Of a stretch of DNA of 64,000 bases, positions 1 through 8,222 are shown in pieces. Origin of the DNA: Pseudomonas viridiflava (GTDB lineage: Bacteria; Pseudomonadota; Gammaproteobacteria; Pseudomonadales; Pseudomonadaceae); the NCBI RefSeq assembly GCF_900602065.1, contig NZ_UWFN01000116.1, forward strand, positions 62,001-126,000, written 5' to 3'. The number at the start of each line of letters is the position of its first letter. The first letter of the stretch is position 1. The translations under genes and the position numbers were made by a program. The notes beneath the pieces are model-generated. The model did not search any database and had not been told where the DNA came from. It saw only the letters and a program-made list of their open reading frames with translations.

Positions 1-1
1 G

Positions 2-271
2 GCGACCATTCCCGCAGAGACCGTCCCGCGAGAAGTTATGGCTACCGCCTTGGGCATGATCATGGGTATAGGCGAGCTGATAGGCGGTTTCGTAGCGCCT
101 ACTGCCGCAGGGTTTGCCGCCGATAAATTCGGCCTTTCCATTGTGATGTGGATCTCCTGCATCGGCGCTTTACTGGCCGCGACGCTGTCTCTTTTCCTCA
201 AGGAGACGGCACCCGCCGTGCTGCAACGCCGAGCACTGGCAGCAACAACGACCCACGTGCATCCGCTGTAG
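2..271 (+). CDS. MFS transporter, C-terminal end (partial)
   Basis: The frame is open from the first bases of the window, so only the last ~89 residues of a larger protein are present. The fragment reads through an IPAETVP-type loop into two hydrophobic helices (around MGIGELIGGFVAP and VMWISCIGALLAATL) and a short polar tail, the usual end of a 12-helix major facilitator superfamily permease. It probably moves a small organic acid or sugar-derived substrate across the inner membrane. It lies 109 bp upstream of an OprB-type porin and an SDR dehydrogenase in the same direction, so inner-membrane uptake, outer-membrane entry and oxidation may be co-transcribed. The substrate cannot be read from this fragment. 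Confidence 0.8.
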   Translation, partial: ATIPAETVPREVMATALGMIMGIGELIGGFVAPTAAGFAADKFGLSIVMWISCIGALLAATLSLFLKETAPAVLQRRALAATTTHVHPL

Positions 272-380
272 GTATCCCACTCGATGTAACGCTGTGCAGG
301 CGTGGCTTTCGGTGCAAGTCGCCAGCACGCCGCACCACGGCATTGACTCACCACAACAACAATAAAATGAGTACCGGATC

Positions 381-1649
381 ATGAGCGCTCTTATCCGTTT
401 CTGCGTGTGTGTATTCATGACGTTTGCGTACCCACAAGTCTGGGCCCTGGACCGTGAAGGCCCGCTGGCTGGACTAGGCGAACAATTGGCTGGCTATGGC
501 ATCCAGCCGCATGTGCAGTTCACGAACCTGTCAATGAAGAATCTGGACACGGGGCCTCGCCCCCATAGCTTCGGTAATAGTGGAAATCTGTACGTCGGCG
601 CGGACCTTGATCTGGCCACACTCATCGGGCTGGATGGCGCTGCACTGCATTTCGAACAGACCCTGTTCATCCTCGATAAAGGCACAGGCCAGCCTACCTC
701 GGGTGAATGGCAAGGTGCTGCGGGCAGCTATTTTGGTGGGGCACCGTTGCACAACGATATCGCCAGCAACCAACTGAGCCTGCTGACCTACGAACAGAAA
801 TGGTTCGATGGTCAACTAGACATGCACATCGGGCGTACCAACGGCCGGAGGTACTTCTATATCTACAACTGTGAAACGGCCGTCACTTGCACAGATCCGA
901 TCCTGGATGCTTCGAGCGGGATGTTGCCACCGCCTTTCGGTGCCTGGGGCGGCTACTTGAAGTACCAGATGAACCCCTATTTCTACTTACATGCGGGCGC
1001 GTTCGAATCCAATCCAGTGGATTACCTGAAGAAGCGTAAAGGTCTGGATCTCAGTACCGATGACGCCAGTGGCACGAGTTTTCTGGTCGGCATCGGCAGC
1101 AAGCCCGGTCTGGACACCACCCAATATGAACTCAACGCTTATTTCAATTCGTCCCGGCAGGTCGACCCTCTGACAGGCGCAAGCGACCACGGCACAGCCG
1201 GTGGATTTTTCAAATTCCGCCAGACGTTGTGGCGTGAAGGGCAAAAGGGTCTACAGGTATTCGGCTCGCTGTCGGCGGCGGCTGACGAGAAACAACCCTT
1301 CAGTCACTTCGCCGAAGCCGGGTTGACCTACCTTGGCCCATTTGATCGAGCTCGAGACAAACTCAACTTCAAAACCAGCTACCTGCAGGTCAACTCTCAC
1401 CAACTGCAGTTTCAGCAACGCTTGCGCGTTGCTGCCGGTGGCGATCCGCAAATGGGCGAGCGCAATGTCTACGCACTTGAAGCCAACGGCCATTTCGCGT
1501 TGACCCGTCATCTGGTTATCGAACCAAGCGTTCAGTACATCATCAACCCAGATAATTTCTATAACCCCGGCGCGCCGCAACTAAGCAACAACGGCTTCGT
1601 TATTGGCCTGCAAGTGGCGCTCGATGTGGGCTCATTCCTGGGTCTGTAA
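381..1649 (+). CDS. OprB-family carbohydrate porin
   Basis: A 422-residue protein with a Sec signal peptide (hydrophobic segment ending near the AWAL-like site at residues 20-23), followed by the DREGPLAGLGEQLAGYGI opening typical of the carbohydrate-selective OprB family. The rest is alternating polar/aromatic beta-strand sequence with no long hydrophobic helices, and the chain ends in a strand rather than a charged tail. The family forms outer-membrane beta-barrel channels for sugars and related small molecules. Placement between an MFS permease and an SDR dehydrogenase suggests it admits the same substrate. No strong ribosome binding site is visible, but the signal peptide begins right at this start. 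The substrate is inferred only from family. Confidence 0.85.
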   Translation: MSALIRFCVCVFMTFAYPQVWALDREGPLAGLGEQLAGYGIQPHVQFTNLSMKNLDTGPRPHSFGNSGNLYVGADLDLATLIGLDGAALHFEQTLFILDKGTGQPTSGEWQGAAGSYFGGAPLHNDIASNQLSLLTYEQKWFDGQLDMHIGRTNGRRYFYIYNCETAVTCTDPILDASSGMLPPPFGAWGGYLKYQMNPYFYLHAGAFESNPVDYLKKRKGLDLSTDDASGTSFLVGIGSKPGLDTTQYELNAYFNSSRQVDPLTGASDHGTAGGFFKFRQTLWREGQKGLQVFGSLSAAADEKQPFSHFAEAGLTYLGPFDRARDKLNFKTSYLQVNSHQLQFQQRLRVAAGGDPQMGERNVYALEANGHFALTRHLVIEPSVQYIINPDNFYNPGAPQLSNNGFVIGLQVALDVGSFLGL

Positions 1650-1710
1650 GCACCCGACGTCAACGTACGGTAACGAACCACTTATCTGACCTTATGAGGC
1701 AATGATCAGT

Positions 1711-2436
1711 ATGTTTATCAGCAACCTGTTTGAAGGAAAGGTGGCACTCGTCAGCGGCGGGACCTCGGGGATCGGTCTCGCGACAGCTGAATATCTGGCC
1801 CGGCACGGCGCAACGGTCGTGGCTATCGGGCTAGGCGCAACCACAACCGTCGTGTCTGAGGGCGTTCAGCTCGATCTTCGAGAAGTGAACGTCACCGATG
1901 ATGAAGCGTTAAGCAACGTCATCAAAAGTCTTGATCGCCTCGATATCCTGGTGCCCGCCGCTGGCGGCACGCTGGGGGAAAAGGAACTGGAATGGGAGGC
2001 CTTCAACCAGGTGTTGTCGGTTCAACTCAACGCCGTTTATCGACTCATCAACCTGGCGTATCCGTTGCTGGCAAAGCAAGGCGGATCAATCATTAACATC
2101 GCGTCGATGTTTGCTTACTTCGGTGGCGGAAAAATGGTGGCCTACTCGGCAGCCAAGGGGGCAATCGTTCAGATTACCAAGTCCCTTGCGGAGGCCTACG
2201 CCCCCGCTAACATTCGGGTCAACGCAGTGGCACCGGGATGGATTACCACACCGTTGCTCGAGAAAATCGATGATCAGCCCCGGATTGACCGACTGCTGTC
2301 GCGCACGCCCATGAGGCGCTTTGGAAGTGCAGAAGAAGTCGCCAAAGTGATTGCCTTCCTGGCCAGTGACGCGGCCTCATTTGTAACCGGCGCGGTTCTG
2401 CCAGTGGATGGCGGTTACCTGACCACTGCAATTTGA
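1711..2436 (+). CDS. SDR family NAD(P)-dependent oxidoreductase
   Basis: Classical short-chain dehydrogenase of about 241 residues. The N-terminal nucleotide motif is SGGTSGIG, followed by a catalytic Ser in the INIASM strand, the YSAAK pair (YxxxK) and the NAVAPGWI segment, ending with the usual TGAVLPVDGG. It should oxidise or reduce a secondary alcohol/ketone in the cytosol. Two starts are possible: ATG at 1702 lies only 2 bp from a GAGG sequence at 1696-1699, while ATG at 1711 has a workable 11-bp spacing and gives the usual N-terminus, so 1711 is preferred. It follows the porin by about 60 bp and is likely in the same operon. The substrate is unknown. Confidence 0.88.
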   Translation: MFISNLFEGKVALVSGGTSGIGLATAEYLARHGATVVAIGLGATTTVVSEGVQLDLREVNVTDDEALSNVIKSLDRLDILVPAAGGTLGEKELEWEAFNQVLSVQLNAVYRLINLAYPLLAKQGGSIINIASMFAYFGGGKMVAYSAAKGAIVQITKSLAEAYAPANIRVNAVAPGWITTPLLEKIDDQPRIDRLLSRTPMRRFGSAEEVAKVIAFLASDAASFVTGAVLPVDGGYLTTAI

Positions 2437-2461
2437 TATCACTACTCTCAAACGCATGTCT

Positions 2462-2492
2462 AAAGGGAGCGCAACCACCCGGCTCCCCTTTA
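2462..2492 (+). terminator. Possible intrinsic terminator after the SDR gene
   Basis: Arms AAAGGGAGC and GCTCCCCTTT can pair around an 11-nt loop with one bulge just downstream of the SDR stop. The T tract is short, so this is a weak candidate. Confidence 0.4.
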
Positions 2493-2825
2493 TGATCAGC
2501 CCGCGTTTACGATGGCCGGACCGCACAATGAACTTGAAGCCACACCCGCACCCCTCCGGTTCGGTGCAAATGCCCCCACGAATGCATGTGGGGATTGCCC
2601 ACTGGCGCCCACGCTTAACGACCAAGGCAAGCGGTTACGATCTTGCTCGCAATCATTATCGTCATCGATTAGTTAGGACACGTCGCCGCTACTGGCCGCA
2701 CCCTCTGTCCAGGACCATCAACACTTAAGTACATTCGAAAACTGCTTAGACATGGAGCCCACGGGCCTGCACACTCTGTCGAGACTGCCTCCCGGCAACG
2801 AGCATAGCCAAAGGAATTGTGTTTA
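2493..2825. other. Intergenic stretch without a recognisable gene
   Basis: About 330 bp between the SDR terminator candidate and the metallophosphoesterase. Short open frames here have no protein-like composition or family signature. It presumably holds the promoter of the downstream gene; no clear -35/-10 pair was identified. Confidence 0.5.
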
Positions 2826-3959
2826 ATGTTTCACCTCATGTTCAGCCTGCCTTGCCTGTACGCCATCATCCGTTTTATCTGGCCAATGCCATGGGCTCTT
2901 TCAGCAAGAATTGCAGTCGCACTGCTGTTGATACTTGCCTCGCAATACCATCTCTACAGTCGGCTATCTTCCGGAAGCGTTTTCTCGCCGGAGTTTCCGC
3001 GCAGCATCGTGATGCTTTTCAACTGGGGATTTGGCGCAATCCTGTTGATCGCGGTGTTTCAGATACTGGTCGATCTGGGCACGCTGCTGACGATGCTGAT
3101 TAGACGTCATTGGCTGACCGTCCCGACTGGCCTGCGCTATGGCATTGGCGCTGCTGCGCTATTGCTGTCAGCAATCGGCGTCAATCAGGCAGTCCGCGTG
3201 CCGCCGCTCAAAGATATCGACGTCGCAATCCGCAACCTGCCTCCGCAATTTGAGGGTTATCAGATATTGCAGCTCACGGACCTGCATATCAGTCGGCTTT
3301 TTGACCAGCCGTGGACACGCGACGTCGTCAGCAAATCAAACGAGCTGGGCGTCAACCTGATCGTCGTAACCGGCGATTTGATCGACGGTTCAGTCAGCGA
3401 CCGGACGCTGGATATTGATGCCCTGCGTAACCTGCATGCTCCGGACGGGGTGTACGTCATCCCCGGCAATCACGAGTATTTCTTTGATAACGAAGCCTGG
3501 ATGCAGCACTTTGTCTCGCTAGGCATGATTCCGCTTGCCAACAGTCACACGCTGCTCAAGCGTGACGGCGCGCAGATTGTATTGGCTGGCGTCACCGATG
3601 TAACTGCGCCCAAAACCGGCTTCCCCGCGCCAGACCTGCAACAGGCGCTGAAAGGATCACCAAAAGATACACCGATCATTCTGCTTGATCACCAGCCGAG
3701 GAATGCTCAGCTCTCAGCCAATCAAGGCGTGGACCTTCAGCTGTCCGGCCATACCCACGGCGGAATGATCCTGGGACTTGAGCGGGTAATCGCCCTCGCG
3801 AATGAAGGCTTCGTGTCCGGTTTTTACCAGGTGGGCGACATGCAGCTATACGTCAACAACGGCACGGCCCTGTGGCCCGGCTTCGCCCTTCGGCTGGGCG
3901 TACCGTCGGAGCTGACGCGCATTACTCTGCGACGCGCAAGCGGTTCGGACAAGCCATAG
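2826..3959 (+). CDS. Membrane-anchored metallophosphoesterase
   Basis: A 377-residue protein with a membrane half and an enzyme half. The first ~120 residues hold about four hydrophobic segments. The C-terminal part carries the calcineurin-like phosphoesterase motifs in order: DLHIS, GDLID, GNHEY and GHTHGG, which bind the two metal ions. This YkuE/YaeI-like family hydrolyses phosphoesters, in some members lipid A precursors or other phospholipid headgroups. The ATG at 2826 is preferred to the TTG at 2817 because AAGGAA at 2811-2816 then lies 9 bp upstream. It stands alone between longer intergenic gaps. The actual substrate cannot be deduced. Confidence 0.88.
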   Translation: MFHLMFSLPCLYAIIRFIWPMPWALSARIAVALLLILASQYHLYSRLSSGSVFSPEFPRSIVMLFNWGFGAILLIAVFQILVDLGTLLTMLIRRHWLTVPTGLRYGIGAAALLLSAIGVNQAVRVPPLKDIDVAIRNLPPQFEGYQILQLTDLHISRLFDQPWTRDVVSKSNELGVNLIVVTGDLIDGSVSDRTLDIDALRNLHAPDGVYVIPGNHEYFFDNEAWMQHFVSLGMIPLANSHTLLKRDGAQIVLAGVTDVTAPKTGFPAPDLQQALKGSPKDTPIILLDHQPRNAQLSANQGVDLQLSGHTHGGMILGLERVIALANEGFVSGFYQVGDMQLYVNNGTALWPGFALRLGVPSELTRITLRRASGSDKP

Positions 3960-4125
3960 ATGACTCGTCGGGGCATCCGCCCCGCAGCAGGGGCTGCCCG
4001 AAGCCTCCGCAAATAAAGGTAAGCTTCAGGAGCGTAAGCGTAAAAAGGCGACGAGTCATGCATGAAGCGCTAGTGGGCGCCCATGCATTTTGTCCTCGTA
4101 TAAAAAACAAGAGAGAGAAGTCCTT

Positions 4126-5463
4126 ATGAAAATGAAACAGGCCTGGTTGTCGCTGGCCCTGATCTCCACGCTTTTCGCCGTATCGGCTCAGGCTCAAACT
4201 GACAATAAATGGGTATCAGCATGGTTGGGTGCCATTCAGGGGCCCTACCCGGTCGGCAACCCCTCGGCACAGCCGGATCTGAGTCTCGCTTTTCCTGCGC
4301 CGAATCAAGGCGCACAGGATCAAACCTTTCGCCTGATGGTTCGGCCAGACATCTGGACGGGACAAACACGGATTCGCCTGTCCAACGAGCTGGGCACCCG
4401 GCCCATTACGTTTGACGGTGTGTACGTTGGCTTGCAGCAAGGCAGCTCGGCAGTCATGCGCGGCACTAACCAGGTGGTGTCTTTTGCAGGCAAGCCCAGC
4501 ATTGAAATTCCGCCGGGTGCATCGGCCTGGAGTGATCCCGTCACACTGCCGTTTGCCCAGGCAAAAGACTTGTCACTCCTTCAAGGTCGCAGGCTGGCTG
4601 TCAGCTTCCATGTAAAAGGTCAGAGCGGCCCGATGACATGGCATGCCAAGGCACTGAACACTTCTTATGTAAGCCGGCCTGGCGCGGGCTCGGTAGGCCA
4701 TTCCGAGGACGAAAACGCCTTCCCGTTCAGTACCACCTCCACCTACTTTCTGGACGCGGTCGACATGATGGCGCCGAAAGACACCAAGGTCGTGGTTGCC
4801 TTCGGCGACTCGATCACTGATGGCACCGGTACGACTTTGAACGGCGATGATCGCTGGCCAGATATCCTCGCCAGGAAGTTGCATGCTGTTTATGGCGACA
4901 GGGTCTCAGTCGTGAACGCAGGTATTGGAGGCAATCAAATTGCCGGCCCTGCGATCTATTCGCCGCAAACACCTTTTGCTGGCGGCCCGTCAGCAAAAAT
5001 GCGCGTGGAAAGAGATGTTCTGGGCGTTTCTGGCGTGACGACCGTTATCTGGCTGGAAGGCATCAACGACCTCAGCAAGAACGGCAATGCCTCGGTTGAG
5101 ACGGTCAAGGCTGCGATGACCGAAACGCTAAGCAAAATAAGATCGCAGCGACCAGAGATCAGAGTCATTGGCGCGACAGTGATTACCGCCCTTGGCAGCA
5201 CCAGTGCTGCGCACGGTCATGCTGAACAGAATACAAAACGTGAAGAGCTGAATACCTTCATCCGCACATCCGGTCTCTTTGACGATGTGATCGATTTTGA
5301 AGCTGCCACGCTCGACCCTGCAACCGGTGGCATGCGTGCTGAATTTGTGCCCGACAGTACGGTGGGCGGGCCTGGCGACAAATTGCATCCCAACCGGGCG
5401 GGCTATCAGGCAATGGCTGAGAAGATAGACATTTCACGGCTGTTCAAGGCCGAGCCCAAATAA
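4126..5463 (+). CDS. Secreted SGNH/GDSL-type hydrolase
   Basis: A 445-residue protein with a clear Sec signal (MKMKQAWLSLALISTLF, cleavage after AQA around residue 23). A beta-rich N-terminal domain of ~190 residues is followed by an SGNH hydrolase domain: block I FGDSITDG (nucleophile Ser), block II around NAGIGGNQIAG, block III GINDLS and block V DKLHPN (Asp-His). Such enzymes deacetylate or de-esterify carbohydrates or lipids. The ATG at 4126 is chosen over an upstream in-frame TTG at 4090 because it begins the signal peptide and has a purine-rich GAGAGAGAAG upstream. It is monocistronic and followed by a strong hairpin. Substrate unknown; secretion to the periplasm or beyond is inferred. 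Confidence 0.87.
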   Translation: MKMKQAWLSLALISTLFAVSAQAQTDNKWVSAWLGAIQGPYPVGNPSAQPDLSLAFPAPNQGAQDQTFRLMVRPDIWTGQTRIRLSNELGTRPITFDGVYVGLQQGSSAVMRGTNQVVSFAGKPSIEIPPGASAWSDPVTLPFAQAKDLSLLQGRRLAVSFHVKGQSGPMTWHAKALNTSYVSRPGAGSVGHSEDENAFPFSTTSTYFLDAVDMMAPKDTKVVVAFGDSITDGTGTTLNGDDRWPDILARKLHAVYGDRVSVVNAGIGGNQIAGPAIYSPQTPFAGGPSAKMRVERDVLGVSGVTTVIWLEGINDLSKNGNASVETVKAAMTETLSKIRSQRPEIRVIGATVITALGSTSAAHGHAEQNTKREELNTFIRTSGLFDDVIDFEAATLDPATGGMRAEFVPDSTVGGPGDKLHPNRAGYQAMAEKIDISRLFKAEPK

Positions 5464-5472
5464 GGACCGGAC

Positions 5473-5501
5473 AGTAGCGGCTCTTTGGTTGAGCCGCTAC
5501 T
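5473..5501 (+). terminator. Hairpin terminator after the SGNH hydrolase
   Basis: A perfect 11-bp inverted repeat (AGTAGCGGCTC / GAGCCGCTACT) with a 7-nt loop starts 10 bp after the stop codon. It lies between convergent genes and could serve both, although the T run is weak. Confidence 0.65.
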
Positions 5502-5550
5502 TCTGCGAAAAATCTACGTTGTTCAACAACTCAACGTCGCCGCCGCATTT

Positions 5551-7191
5551 TCAAAGCTTGAACTTGCCCACCAGCGTATTGAACGAGATCGCCAGACGAG
5601 ACAGCTCCTGACTCGACGCATTGGTCTGGTTCGCACCTGCCGAGGTTTGAGTCGACAGGTCCTGAATGTTCACCAGGTTGCGATCCACCTCACGTGCAAC
5701 CTGCGCCTGCTCTTCTGCTGCGCTGGCGATGACCAGGTTGCGTTCGTTGATCTGGCTGACACCCGCGCTGATTCGTTCCAGAGCCAGGCCGGCTTCGGTT
5801 GCCAGCGACTGCGTGCTTTGAGCCATCGACTGGCTTTTGCCCATCGACTGCACGGCTTCATCAGCACCGGCGCGTACGACCTTGATCATCGCTTCAATTT
5901 CGCCGGTAGAGGCTTGGGTGCGGTGGGCCAGCGCCCGGACTTCATCCGCTACAACGGCGAAGCCTCGGCCCTGTTCGCCAGCACGGGCGGCTTCGATGGC
6001 AGCGTTGAGAGCCAGCAGGTTAGTCTGCTCGGCAATGCCGCGGATCACGTCGAGCACTTTGGTGATGTCACGAATCTGACCGGCCAGGGTTTCAACGCGC
6101 TGCGTGGAGTCATTGATGTCCACCGCCATGGTGTTCATGGCCGTCACCGCCTGCTGCACTTGATGCTGCCCCTTGATCGCATCTTCGGCGGTCTGGCTGG
6201 ATACTTCGGACGTGCTGGCTGCGTTACGGGCAACCTCCTCTACCGCTGCGGTCATCTGGTTGACCGCCGTAGCGGCCTGCTGAATCTCATCATTTTGACG
6301 AACCAGACCCTGGGTGCTGTCTTCAGTAACTGCCGTCAGTTCTTCAGCGGCTGAGGCCAACTGATGAGATGCATCGGCGATTTGCTGCACGGTGCCTTTA
6401 AGGTCTTTCTGCATGTTGGACAGTGCTTTGAGCAGTTGCCCGGTTTCATCCTGGCTGCCTGCTGCTATCTCTTTGCTCAGGTCGCCCTGGGCAATTCGGA
6501 TTGCGCTTTCTACAGACAGGTAAAGCGGCCTGGTGATCATGCGTGTCACCCACAAGCCGAGGGCCACTGCAGCACCGGCAGCAATGAGCGCCCCGATGAT
6601 CAGTGCCCACGTCACACGGTGGTTGGTGTCTTCACCTGAGGTCGCCACATCAAGCGCCTGGCGGGCATTGGACTCGATCATGATTTTGACTTCGCCAATG
6701 GTCTTGCGATACGCAGGCGTTGCAACGGTATCACCTAGCTTGGCTGCCTGATCGACATCGCCACTTTTTAGCACCGCGAATACGTTTTCTGCGGCTGCGA
6801 CATACGCTGGCCAGTCGCGCTCGAAATCATTACCTGCGGCACGCTCATCAGCTTCGAGCGGCGTGGCGCGATAGATTTTGAACTGTTGTTCAGCCTCGGC
6901 CTGATTGTCCCGGAAAGACAAAACCGCAACGTTTATTTCCTCAGGCGTGGCTTTGCGTAACCCCAGATTGATCGCCCTGAACATGTCACGGTGGGTAGCG
7001 ATCACGTTTGCCTTGACCGAGTCGGTTTTCTGAATCGACACCAGGTCATTGCTGACTGTGCTCTGCAACTGGCCATAGATCGTTGAGATCCCACTGTATC
7101 CCAGCCCCGCAACACCGACCGTGATGACGGCACAAAGACCAAAAGCAGAGAGCAGTTTTGATTTGAGCTTCAGATTCAGGAACTGGGACAT
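5551..7191 (-). CDS. Methyl-accepting chemotaxis protein
   Basis: Chemoreceptor of about 546 residues. Order of parts: a first transmembrane helix (around [20 protein letters not shown]), a periplasmic helical ligand-binding region of ~170 residues of four-helix-bundle type, a second membrane helix ([20 protein letters not shown]), a HAMP linker, and a long coiled-coil signalling domain with the conserved hairpin tip [20 protein letters not shown]. It signals to CheA/CheW to bias flagellar rotation; the ligand is unknown. The ATG at 7191 is preferred to GTG at 7200. A 21-bp palindrome sits ~100 bp upstream. No C-terminal CheR-tethering pentapeptide is present. Confidence 0.93.
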   Translation of the reverse strand: MSQFLNLKLKSKLLSAFGLCAVITVGVAGLGYSGISTIYGQLQSTVSNDLVSIQKTDSVKANVIATHRDMFRAINLGLRKATPEEINVAVLSFRDNQAEAEQQFKIYRATPLEADERAAGNDFERDWPAYVAAAENVFAVLKSGDVDQAAKLGDTVATPAYRKTIGEVKIMIESNARQALDVATSGEDTNHRVTWALIIGALIAAGAAVALGLWVTRMITRPLYLSVESAIRIAQGDLSKEIAAGSQDETGQLLKALSNMQKDLKGTVQQIADASHQLASAAEELTAVTEDSTQGLVRQNDEIQQAATAVNQMTAAVEEVARNAASTSEVSSQTAEDAIKGQHQVQQAVTAMNTMAVDINDSTQRVETLAGQIRDITKVLDVIRGIAEQTNLLALNAAIEAARAGEQGRGFAVVADEVRALAHRTQASTGEIEAMIKVVRAGADEAVQSMGKSQSMAQSTQSLATEAGLALERISAGVSQINERNLVIASAAEEQAQVAREVDRNLVNIQDLSTQTSAGANQTNASSQELSRLAISFNTLVGKFKL

Positions 7192-7290
7192 GGGAAGCAC
7201 TCGGGTCTGGAATTGTTAGAGTCGAGAGCTAAACGGACCAACGCCCTCTCTAGCCGCGTTATCGACTGGGAGTGAGCAAACTTTATTGTT

Positions 7291-7311
7291 GTTGTAATAC
7301 TAAGTTACAAC
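7291..7311. promoter_or_regulatory. Perfect palindrome upstream of the chemoreceptor gene
   Basis: GTTGTAA and TTACAAC form perfect 7-bp arms around a 7-bp centre. No T tract follows, and it lies ~100 bp upstream of the chemoreceptor start, so it looks more like a dimeric regulator site than a terminator for the HAD gene that ends at 7331. Confidence 0.4.
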
Positions 7312-7330
7312 GCCAATGCCTTGATAAACG

Positions 7331-8005
7331 TCATGGCCGCGAGGCGATTTCGTCCAGATGCTGAAGCAAGTCTTGTGGGTCTTCATACACCCTCAATGCG
7401 CCGGCGCGTTCAAGTTCAGCGATGTCATAGCCGCCCGATAACAAGCCGATGCCGGTGGCCTTGCAGCGTCGGGCGGCAAGCATGTCCCAGATCGCATCGC
7501 CGATCACCAGACACTCATCAATGGCCACGTCCATCTTGCGCGCAGCAGCGATGAATAAATCCGGATCAGGTTTGCCGTACTTCACGTCATCGCGGGTGAT
7601 GATGTCGATGTCATTGATGTCCAGCTTCAGCGCTTTCAGATTGATGGTTGCTGTATCTACTCCACCGCTTGTCGCGATACACCACTTGAGGTTGTCTTTG
7701 CTGAGTGCATCCAGCAGTTCAACAGCGCCAGGCAAAGCGATGATCTGCCCCTGAAGCCGTTTGTAAGCCTGCGCATGTTTATCGCTGAGGCGTTGCGCTT
7801 GTTCGTCCGAGATATTCAAGCCGGTTTCTCGTGATAAAGACTTGAGCATGAGCCCGCCACTCATGCCGATTTTTCTGTGAATGCGCCACATGGCAAGAGG
7901 AATATTTTCTGAGTCCAGCGCTTCTTTCCACGCTGCGACGTTCTGGTAGACGCTGTCGGTCAGCGTGCCATCAAGATCAAAGATAAATGAAGTCTGGGGG
8001 CGCAT
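7331..8005 (-). CDS. HAD-superfamily phosphatase
   Basis: A 224-residue hydrolase of the haloacid dehalogenase superfamily, phosphoglycolate phosphatase/beta-phosphoglucomutase-like. Motif I is FDLDGTLTDS near the N-terminus (nucleophile and acid Asp), motif II is ATSGG, and motif III/IV is the late KPDPD then VIGDAIWDM. The helical cap inserted after motif I places it in subclass I. It dephosphorylates a small metabolite in the cytosol; which one is not evident. It is single and divergent from the photolyase gene, with ~217 bp between the two starts. Confidence 0.88.
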   Translation of the reverse strand: MRPQTSFIFDLDGTLTDSVYQNVAAWKEALDSENIPLAMWRIHRKIGMSGGLMLKSLSRETGLNISDEQAQRLSDKHAQAYKRLQGQIIALPGAVELLDALSKDNLKWCIATSGGVDTATINLKALKLDINDIDIITRDDVKYGKPDPDLFIAAARKMDVAIDECLVIGDAIWDMLAARRCKATGIGLLSGGYDIAELERAGALRVYEDPQDLLQHLDEIASRP

Positions 8006-8139
8006 CAGGCGGTTCCTTTAGTTGAGTCATATGGCTACCCATGTTTCGAGTGCCTTGTAGCCCGTGCGTTCGGTATTTCGTCACGCACCCCTGTTCTCCA
8101 GACGTGAGGGCATCCCGTCACAAAAAACCTATGAATAAG

Positions 8140-8169
8140 TTGTACAAGAAACTACATTGGTACAAGAAA
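8140..8169. promoter_or_regulatory. Direct repeats upstream of the photolyase gene
   Basis: The 10-mer GTACAAGAAA occurs exactly twice, at 8142-8151 and 8160-8169, an 18-bp period. The first copy lies in the 8-bp palindrome TTGTACAA. The pair is 55-80 bp upstream of the photolyase start and could be an operator; light- or B12-responsive MerR-type (LitR/CarH) control of phr genes is known in pseudomonads, but assignment here is inference. Confidence 0.4.
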
Positions 8170-8222
8170 ATGTGACTGTTTGCCGTACATCACGAGGAAA
8201 ATTCCGTGAATAGAAGGTTTGG

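Noticed and set aside
2456..2728. 90-codon frame after the SDR gene
   Set aside because: It lies in a gap with a terminator-like hairpin at its beginning and has no recognisable motif.
5485..6354. 289-codon plus-strand open frame
   Set aside because: It is antisense to the chemoreceptor gene, whose motifs are unmistakable, and has no family signature.
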